From the NCBI GenBank assembly GCA_002071245.1, contig MWEV01000293.1, forward strand, positions 1 to 12,498: DNA of 12,498 nucleotides, written 5' to 3'. The stretch is from Deltaproteobacteria bacterium ADurb.Bin026 (GTDB lineage Bacteria; Desulfobacterota; Syntrophorhabdia; Syntrophorhabdales; Syntrophorhabdaceae). Both the position numbers and the translations under genes were made by a program. Below the pieces are notes generated by a model. It had not been told where the DNA came from, did no database searches, and worked only from the letters and a program-made list of their open reading frames with translations. Below, piece after piece: positions 7,345 to 12,498 of this stretch. The first letter of the stretch is position 1; each line of letters begins with the position of its first letter.

Positions 7345-8580
7345 ATGCCCCTGACATATAGGATCATAGAAGAATTTGTAACAGAAAACAGGGATATCAT
7401 GATGGACAAGAGTCTTCTCCGTCACGATAGATACCATATACTTGCTGGCCTCAGAGACAGGCTCCAATCTTCCTTGAAGGATTATGAAGAATTTGAATCT
7501 GAATTAACCTCACTTGTAATGCAAAGGATAGAAAAGGCAGATACTTACGAAGAGTTGAACGAATGCCATGTCCGGGCCGTTATAGGCATAGAAAATTTTT
7601 TCCTTGAAGAGAATACCGTTATCGATGTCCATGACCTTTTTCGTATTGTAAGGGACGCCATTACAATAAGATCTATGAAACTCCTCGAAAAAGAAATGGA
7701 AAGAGATGGCTTTGGTGCCCCACCAGTGGCGTATGCATGGGTAGGGCTTGGCAGTGAAGGTCGTGACGAGCAGACAATGCTTACTGACCAGGATAATATG
7801 ATTATTTATGGAGAGCCGGAACATAACGATAAAACAAAAGAATCCATTGATGCTTATTTTCTTGAGTTTTCCAATAGGGCGGTAGAGGCTCTTCACAGGG
7901 TGGGTTTCGAGAAATGCAAAGGCGGGGTCATGCCATCCAATGAAAAATGGAGAGGCTCTATGGATGGCTGGAAAAGGCGTCTGGAGGACAGGATTACATA
8001 TGAAAGAGGGATTTTTGAATCACTCGATGTTATTATCCTTACCGACGCAAGGTTTATATACGGTGAAAGACAACTGATAGACCGCCTTTTAAAATTTTTT
8101 TTCGAATTTTTGAGGGATAATAGACATGTAATGAAAGACTTCATCAAGACAGCGGTTCTGATGCCGACTGCACTGTCTTTTTTCAACAACTTCAAGGTGG
8201 AAAAAGATGGGGAATATAAAGATACCTTTAATATCAAATTGACAGGTTGGGCACCATTGATTTTATCTGTAAGAATGCTTTCCATAAATAACGGCATTTT
8301 TGAGGTGAACACACTTAAACGTATAAAATTGTTACGCGAAATGAATATCATAAAGCAGGAAATGGAAAATGATCTGATAGATGCATATCTGACATTTGTG
8401 AGGTTCAGAATAATGAATCAGGTTAATAGCAGGACTGAAGGCAACAATCTTCCTGGTGCTGCAAATCATATTAATCCTGAGATGTTAAGACCTGACGAGC
8501 AGGAGAGGATACGCAAGGCAATGAAATCCGTCGAGGCATTACAAAAATATATACAAGAGGTTTTGTTGTTCGGTCAGTAG
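7345..8580 (+). CDS. DUF294 nucleotidyltransferase-like protein
   Basis: This 411-aa cytoplasmic protein has the nucleotidyltransferase-like DUF294 domain followed by its C-terminal companion (DUF294_C). The signature is VGLGSEGRDEQTMLTDQDN, residues 133-151: Gly136-Ser137 matches the GS of the polymerase-beta fold, and Asp148 and Asp150 are the likely metal ligands, as in GlnD-like uridylyltransferases. A helical region (about 1-110) precedes the domain, and residues about 255-405 form the helical C-terminal part. Known family members usually also carry an N-terminal cyclic-nucleotide-binding domain and two CBS domains; both are missing here, but a CBS-pair gene lies 49 nt downstream. The ATG directly follows the valS TAA, with GGAG at 7336-7339 inside valS, so translation is probably coupled. 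The activity and target of this family are not established. Confidence 0.88.
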   Translation: MPLTYRIIEEFVTENRDIMMDKSLLRHDRYHILAGLRDRLQSSLKDYEEFESELTSLVMQRIEKADTYEELNECHVRAVIGIENFFLEENTVIDVHDLFRIVRDAITIRSMKLLEKEMERDGFGAPPVAYAWVGLGSEGRDEQTMLTDQDNMIIYGEPEHNDKTKESIDAYFLEFSNRAVEALHRVGFEKCKGGVMPSNEKWRGSMDGWKRRLEDRITYERGIFESLDVIILTDARFIYGERQLIDRLLKFFFEFLRDNRHVMKDFIKTAVLMPTALSFFNNFKVEKDGEYKDTFNIKLTGWAPLILSVRMLSINNGIFEVNTLKRIKLLREMNIIKQEMENDLIDAYLTFVRFRIMNQVNSRTEGNNLPGAANHINPEMLRPDEQERIRKAMKSVEALQKYIQEVLLFGQ

Positions 8581-8629
8581 ACTGAAAAAAGTTTACAAGA
8601 ATGCAAGAAATAGTATTTTGGAGGGATTT

Positions 8630-9007
8630 ATGAAAGTCGTGGAGTTGATGAATAAAAATGTTGTTACGTGCCACCCTTCGGAAACTCTAACCGTAATTGT
8701 TAACAAATTTGAACTTTTCAATATCGCGGGGATGCCGGTTGTAGAAAAGGGTAAACTTGCAGGGATAATATGCCAGAGCGATATCCTGAGAAAGATCAAG
8801 GAGGGAGATAAGACGCTCAATGAGTTGACGGTTAGAGATGCTATGGTGGAAAACGTTATAACAGCCCCACCGGTTGAATCGGTGTTTCGTATTGCCAATA
8901 CAATGGTTCAAAAACAGATCAACAGGATACCAATCGTGGAAAACGACGTTGTCGTTGGGATAGTGACAAGGGGCGATATAATCAAGGCTGTGGCCGAGTG
9001 TGGGTAG
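8630..9007 (+). CDS. Stand-alone CBS-domain-pair protein
   Basis: This 125-aa protein is a single Bateman module, a pair of CBS domains that typically bind adenine nucleotides or S-adenosylmethionine and regulate a partner. CBS1 runs from MKVVELMNKNVVTCHPSETL to GKLAGIICQSDILRK, and CBS2 from TVRDAMVENVITAPP to VVVGIVTRGDIIKA. The ligand-contact Asp residues of the G-x-x-x-x-D pattern are Asp51 and Asp116. ATG 8630 is chosen over an in-frame TTG at 8618 because GGAGGG (8620-8625) sits right before the ATG and would fall inside the longer form. No catalytic or membrane domain is attached. Its position 49 nt after the DUF294 gene, whose relatives usually contain such a module, suggests it regulates that protein in trans (inference). 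Confidence 0.92.
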   Translation: MKVVELMNKNVVTCHPSETLTVIVNKFELFNIAGMPVVEKGKLAGIICQSDILRKIKEGDKTLNELTVRDAMVENVITAPPVESVFRIANTMVQKQINRIPIVENDVVVGIVTRGDIIKAVAECG

Positions 9008-9136
9008 TATGAGACAGATATGGGATTGCAATTTTTTTGCAGTGGAACAAAAGAATTGTGGCATAAAGCGGCGGTATTCATTGTCTATGGCGTTAAATGG
9101 TTTGTTATTAACTAAACACTGTGGTTCGGAGGAACG

Positions 9137-9430
9137 ATGAAAATTACAAAGGATGTGGTGGAATATGTGGCGCATCTGGTCAGGCTTGAGCTTGATCCTG
9201 ACGAAGTGGGGCTATATACGTTACAGATAGACAGCATTCTTGAGTATATGGATAAGCTTAATTCCGTTGATACTAAAGGTATAGAGCCTACAAGCCACCC
9301 CATGCCAATTGAGTGTGCTTTAAGAGAAGATGTAGAGCAGGATTCGTTTGGTGTTGATGAATCTGTGCAAAACGCACCTGAAAGGAAGGGTTCTTTTTTC
9401 AAGGTACCACCGGTAATAGAGACAGATTGA
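9137..9430 (+). CDS. gatC: Asp-tRNA(Asn)/Glu-tRNA(Gln) amidotransferase subunit C
   Basis: Small scaffold subunit of the GatCAB transamidosome, which converts misacylated Glu-tRNA-Gln and/or Asp-tRNA-Asn to the correct amide form. The 97-aa length is typical. The family pattern is seen in VVEYVAHLVRLELDPDEVGL (N-terminal helices), LEYMDKLNSVDTKGIEP and the C-terminal ALREDV ... KGSFFKVPPVIET. A strong GGAGG lies about 6 nt before the ATG. The 129-nt gap after the CBS gene shows no clear promoter or terminator; the small A/T-rich stem TGCAA/TTGCA at 9027-9041 is weak. gatA follows after 123 nt. Confidence 0.96.
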   Translation: MKITKDVVEYVAHLVRLELDPDEVGLYTLQIDSILEYMDKLNSVDTKGIEPTSHPMPIECALREDVEQDSFGVDESVQNAPERKGSFFKVPPVIETD

Positions 9431-9479
9431 ATACGTGAACAATGGATAGTCAAAAATGAACATCAATGTTAGGAAGGTT

Positions 9480-9494
9480 TGTCTGTTGCAGACA
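9480..9494. repeat. Short palindrome in the gatC-gatA gap
   Basis: TGTCTG and CAGACA form a perfect 6-bp inverted repeat around a TTG loop. It lies in the 123-nt gatC-gatA spacer, long for genes that are normally tightly linked. No T-run follows, so it is not a terminator. It could be a processing or attenuating hairpin or an operator; it could also be chance. Confidence 0.25.
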
Positions 9495-9553
9495 TGAAAT
9501 CCTGAAAATGTCATCTGTGGGCTATCGATTATCATTAGATAAGAGGAGTTAAC

Positions 9554-11023
9554 GTGGAAACATTGCTTGATTTGAACATTTCGCAGTTAAGGGAACTCCT
9601 TAAAAAAGGGGAGATCTCTTCGGTTGAACTCACCAGGTTTTATCTTGACAGGATAAAAAGGTATGACAATGAGTTGGGAAGCTACATTAACATAACAGAA
9701 GACATTGCAATGGATATGGCAAAAAGGGCGGATGCCAGAATTGCAAAAGGGGAGGAAGGAAGGTTGCTTGGCGTACCGCTTGGCATAAAAGACAATTTTT
9801 GTGCTAAAGAGATAGAAACAACCTGTGCATCCCAAATTTTAAGGGGTTTTATTCCGCTATATGATGCAACAATAATAAAGAGATTGAAGGATGAAGGGTT
9901 TGTACACCTCGGTCGTTTGAACATGGATGAATTCGCAATGGGTTCATCAACGGAAAATTCATCATTTCAAATTACAAAAAACCCCTGGAACACAGAATAC
10001 ATTCCTGGTGGTTCAAGCGGTGGTTCTGCTGCTGCTACTGCTTCAGGATTATGTGTGGCATCGCTTGGAACAGATACGGGCGGATCCATAAGACAACCGG
10101 CAAGTCTTTGCGGTGCTGTTGGCATGAAGCCTACCTATGGACGGGTATCAAGATATGGTGTTATCGCACTCGCATCCTCGCTCGATCAGATAGGGCCAAT
10201 AACACGAAATGTATCGGATTGTGCCACATTGATGGGCATTATATCTGGTTACGACAGTATGGATTCAACATCTTTTAACCATAATGTACCAGACTATAGC
10301 GCATATCTTGGAAGAGACATAAAGGGTGTTAGAATAGGGATTCCAAAAGAGTACAATATCGAGGGTATCGAGCCTGATGTAAAAAAGACCGTTGATAATG
10401 CCATCTCATTTTATGAAAAAAACGGTGCATCTATTGTTGAGGTTTCGCTCCCACATACGGAATATGCTGTTGCAGTATTCTATGTTATTTGCACGGCCGA
10501 GGCCTCTTCCAATCTTGCCCGTTTTGATGGGGTGAAATATGGATTGAGGATCAATGGAAAAGACATAATCGATATGTACAAAAAAACAAGGCGCAAAGGT
10601 TTTGGTAAAGAGGTGAAAAGAAGGATTATACTCGGCACCTATGTACTTTCTTCAGGTTATTATGATGCCTATTATAGAAAGGCCAGCCAGGTGAGAACTC
10701 TTATCAGGCGGGACTTCGAAGAGGCATTTAAAAGATGCGATATCATCATGACACCTGTTTCACCTACGACAGCGTTCAAGGTCGGCGAAAAGATGAAAGA
10801 CCCGCTGGCTATGTATCTTTCAGATATATTTACCATACCGGTAAACCTTGCCGGTCTACCAGGTATGTCGCTACCATGCGGATTTAACGGTGCAGGCCTG
10901 CCTATTGGCTTGCAGATTATAGGGCAACCACTTGATGAGGCAAGGATGCTCCAGATTGCTTATGCATTTGAGACACAAAACAATGTAAAAAAGATACCAG
11001 ATAAATACAGGAATAAGGACTAA
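9554..11023 (+). CDS. gatA: Asp-tRNA(Asn)/Glu-tRNA(Gln) amidotransferase subunit A
   Basis: Amidase-signature subunit of GatCAB that hydrolyses glutamine to release ammonia for transamidation of misacylated tRNA. The Ser-cisSer-Lys triad is visible: Lys79 in GVPLGIKDNF, Ser154 in PGGSSGGSAAA and Ser178 in LGTDTGGSIRQPAS; these match the numbering described for Staphylococcus aureus GatA. The full length of 489 aa is normal. The GTG start at 9554 is supported by AAGAGGAG (9541-9548) 5 nt upstream. gatB, the tRNA-binding kinase subunit, is not in this window; the next gene is a uracil-DNA glycosylase, so gatB must be elsewhere. Confidence 0.97.
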   Translation: METLLDLNISQLRELLKKGEISSVELTRFYLDRIKRYDNELGSYINITEDIAMDMAKRADARIAKGEEGRLLGVPLGIKDNFCAKEIETTCASQILRGFIPLYDATIIKRLKDEGFVHLGRLNMDEFAMGSSTENSSFQITKNPWNTEYIPGGSSGGSAAATASGLCVASLGTDTGGSIRQPASLCGAVGMKPTYGRVSRYGVIALASSLDQIGPITRNVSDCATLMGIISGYDSMDSTSFNHNVPDYSAYLGRDIKGVRIGIPKEYNIEGIEPDVKKTVDNAISFYEKNGASIVEVSLPHTEYAVAVFYVICTAEASSNLARFDGVKYGLRINGKDIIDMYKKTRRKGFGKEVKRRIILGTYVLSSGYYDAYYRKASQVRTLIRRDFEEAFKRCDIIMTPVSPTTAFKVGEKMKDPLAMYLSDIFTIPVNLAGLPGMSLPCGFNGAGLPIGLQIIGQPLDEARMLQIAYAFETQNNVKKIPDKYRNKD

Positions 11024-11059
11024 ATGCCACAATGAGTGTGAATCCATTGAAATTGGGTG

Positions 11060-11695
11060 ATGTGGGTGGATGAGATAGACCCGAGACGGTTTTTGATTTC
11101 CTTGAAGGGTATGGGGATTGAATCATACGTCTCAAATAGAAAAGAAGTTTTAACACTTTCTTTTTTGCGCAAAAAGGTGAAAGCGTGTACAAAATGCCCC
11201 CTTTCTGCAACGCGAAGGAACGTTGTGTTTGGCGAAGGCGACGAAAGGGCGCGACTGGTGTTTATCGGGGAAGCGCCGGGCGAGGAAGAAGATATCCAGG
11301 CAAGACCATTTGTTGGAAGGGCGGGTAAGTTTCTGGATCAGATGATAGAAAGAGTGGGGCTTAAAAGGGAAGATGTATATATCTGCAATGTGCTCAAATG
11401 TAAGCCGCCTAACAACAGAGACCCTGAACCATTGGAGGTTGATGCCTGTAAAGGCTATCTGTTTTCCCAGCTTGACCTTATAAATCCAAAGATTATCTGT
11501 ACGCTCGGCAGACATGCCTATAATGTGTTATTCGGCGTCGACGAGAAGATAACGAAGATCAGGGGGGTATTAACATCATACGATGGCATAAGACTTCTTC
11601 CGACATACCATCCTGCCTTTCTCTTGCGAAATCAGAATCGGATAAACGAGGTCTGGGAAGATATGGAGAAATTGAAACAGCTTTTAGGTAGGTAG
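11060..11695 (+). CDS. Uracil-DNA glycosylase, family 4 (Fe-S)
   Basis: Removes uracil from DNA arising by cytosine deamination, starting base excision repair. Motif 1 is GEAPGEEED (71-79) and motif 2 is HPAFLLRN (185-192), numbered from GTG 11057, as in the Thermus-type family 4 enzymes. The four cysteines for the [4Fe-4S] cluster are Cys44, Cys47, Cys115 and Cys131; the 16-residue spacing of the last pair matches the family. A short N-terminal extension of about 38 residues precedes the first Cys pair. The start is uncertain among GTG 11057, ATG 11060 (chosen) and GTG 11066; none has a strong Shine-Dalgarno. It lies 36 nt after gatA, so it is probably cotranscribed. The older label 'phage SPO1 DNA polymerase-related protein' applies to this same family. 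Confidence 0.94.
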   Translation: MWVDEIDPRRFLISLKGMGIESYVSNRKEVLTLSFLRKKVKACTKCPLSATRRNVVFGEGDERARLVFIGEAPGEEEDIQARPFVGRAGKFLDQMIERVGLKREDVYICNVLKCKPPNNRDPEPLEVDACKGYLFSQLDLINPKIICTLGRHAYNVLFGVDEKITKIRGVLTSYDGIRLLPTYHPAFLLRNQNRINEVWEDMEKLKQLLGR

Positions 11696-11781
11696 ATCAA
11701 TTAATCTCCTATGTCACATCGTTAAATCCAACATATCAAAAATATTCTTTTGTGCTTTTGCAAACCCTAATTTTTGTTCAG

Positions 11782-11810
11782 TTGACAAGGAGGAAGTAAA
11801 ACTTTATAAT
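11782..11810 (+). promoter_or_regulatory. Consensus sigma-70 promoter for the MoxR gene
   Basis: TTGACA (11782-11787) and TATAAT (11805-11810) match both hexamers exactly, with the ideal 17-bp spacer, in the 156-nt gap before the MoxR gene. Transcription would start near 11816-11818, giving a leader of about 35 nt. The spacer contains AAGGAGG, but no start codon follows at a usable distance. This is the only full-consensus promoter noticed in the window. Confidence 0.75.
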
Positions 11811-11832
11811 ATAAGTGATATTTTTCACTTAT
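11811..11832. promoter_or_regulatory. Perfect palindrome at the MoxR transcription start
   Basis: ATAAGTGA (11811-11818) and TCACTTAT (11825-11832) are perfect 8-bp inverted arms around TATTTT. The element directly abuts the -10 box and covers the predicted transcription start, the classic place for a repressor operator. Because transcription would begin inside the left arm, a full RNA hairpin is less likely. The regulator is unknown. Confidence 0.5.
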
Positions 11833-11851
11833 CCACAGGAGGCTAATATAT

Positions 11852-12498
11852 ATGGTTACAGGTCAAGGATATAAGGGCAGCGAAGATTATATTGCTTCAA
11901 AACCTTTAATGGAAATCGTCAATGTCTCAATTGCACTGGGAAAACCACTCGTAATAAAAGGAGAGCCAGGCACAGGTAAAACCCTTCTCGCTCACAGCAT
12001 CTCTAATGCCCTCAACAAGAAACTACTCATTTGGAATATCAAATCAACAACAAAGGCAAAAGACGGACTTTATGTGTACGATACGGTCCAGAGGCTTAAT
12101 GACGCACGTTTTAAAGATAAAGACATATCGGATATACGACAATACATAAAAATGGGCAAATTAGGTCAGGCATTTAAAAGTGATGAACAGGTTGTATTGC
12201 TGATTGACGAGATAGATAAGGCGGATGTTGAATTCCCTAACGACCTCCTCAATGAGCTTGACGAAATGTCGTTCCACATACCTGAACTTGATGAGGAGGT
12301 TAAGGCAAAACACAGGCCTGTCGTTATCATTACGAGCAATTCTGAAAAAGAACTGCCTGATGCCTTTTTGAGGAGATGTGTTTTCCATTATATCGAATTT
12401 CCCGACGAGGAGATGATGGAAAAAATAGTAAGAGTCCACTATGCAGATATTGAGAACAAATTATTGAGAGAGGCTATAAAAAGATTCTATTGGATAAG
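11852..12498 (+). CDS. MoxR-family AAA+ ATPase (CoxD-like), 3' end cut by window
   Basis: The open frame runs off the right edge after 215 codons. It encodes a MoxR-type AAA+ ATPase, a chaperone-like family that often helps mature or insert metal cofactors together with a von Willebrand factor A partner. Walker A is GEPGTGKT (37-44, Lys43). The subfamily block NIKSTTKAKDGLYVYDTVQR (62-81) is very characteristic. Walker B is VVLLIDE (114-120), followed by IDKADVEFPNDLLNELDEM. Sensor 1 is VVIITSNSEKELPD (Asn163), and LRRC (173-176) holds the candidate arginine finger. ATG 11852 has AGGAGG (11837-11842) 9 nt upstream. It is driven by the strong promoter just ahead and probably starts a new transcription unit. 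The C-terminal lid and any VWA (CoxE-like) gene would lie beyond this window. Confidence 0.93.
   Translation, partial: MVTGQGYKGSEDYIASKPLMEIVNVSIALGKPLVIKGEPGTGKTLLAHSISNALNKKLLIWNIKSTTKAKDGLYVYDTVQRLNDARFKDKDISDIRQYIKMGKLGQAFKSDEQVVLLIDEIDKADVEFPNDLLNELDEMSFHIPELDEEVKAKHRPVVIITSNSEKELPDAFLRRCVFHYIEFPDEEMMEKIVRVHYADIENKLLREAIKRFYWI

Noticed and set aside
9027..9041. TGCAA-TTTTT-TTGCA hairpin as a terminator after the CBS gene.
   Set aside because: The stem is only five mostly A/T pairs, and the T-run is in the loop rather than after the stem.
9644..9672. TTGACA within early gatA followed by A/T-rich DNA as an internal promoter.
   Set aside because: No -10 box at 16-18 bp and no gene that needs it; it encodes conserved residues of GatA.
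11787..11818. AAGGAGG followed by a possible GTG start at 11815, suggesting a small leader ORF.
   Set aside because: The gap from the Shine-Dalgarno-like motif to GTG is over 20 nt, and the motif lies inside the promoter spacer, so it would not be transcribed from that promoter.

Overview
This window looks like an ordinary chromosomal segment of a Gram-negative, probably anaerobic bacterium. Base composition is low to moderate GC by eye. The mix of a GatCAB amidotransferase without gatB alongside, a family-4 iron-sulfur uracil-DNA glycosylase, a class-2 dGTPase-like protein, a DUF294 protein with a CBS partner and a CoxD-like MoxR ATPase fits Desulfobacterota (former Deltaproteobacteria) or a neighbouring phylum such as Nitrospirota. 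That placement is inference. No rRNA, tRNA, CRISPR array, insertion sequence or phage gene was seen.

Layout. (1) 17-1520, plus strand: leuD (isopropylmalate dehydratase small subunit) overlaps asd (aspartate-semialdehyde dehydrogenase) by 14 nt, the tail of a branched-chain/aspartate-family amino acid operon. (2) 1521-1736: gene-free, with an imperfect hairpin. (3) 1737-3441, minus strand: a small helical protein of unknown function and, upstream of it, a UMF1/Atg22-type major facilitator transporter. (4) 3442-3558: divergent intergenic region with a 7-bp perfect dyad just ahead of the dGTPase gene. (5) 3559-9007, plus strand: dgt-like dNTP triphosphohydrolase, valS, a DUF294 nucleotidyltransferase-like protein whose ATG directly follows the valS stop, and a stand-alone CBS-pair protein. 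(6) 9137-11695, plus strand: gatC, gatA and a family-4 uracil-DNA glycosylase. (7) 11782-12498, plus strand: a textbook sigma-70 promoter with a perfect palindrome at the expected transcription start, then a MoxR-family AAA+ ATPase cut by the window end.

Theme. Most genes are housekeeping: amino acid biosynthesis, tRNA charging (ValRS and the GatCAB transamidation pathway), nucleotide-pool cleaning (dGTPase) and DNA repair (UDG). The less ordinary parts are the DUF294/CBS pair, which appears to be a two-gene version of a protein family usually found as one polypeptide, and the strong promoter-plus-palindrome in front of the MoxR gene. The partner genes of the MoxR ATPase would lie beyond the right edge. 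I did not find a clearly new biological system here; these two loci are the best candidates for follow-up.
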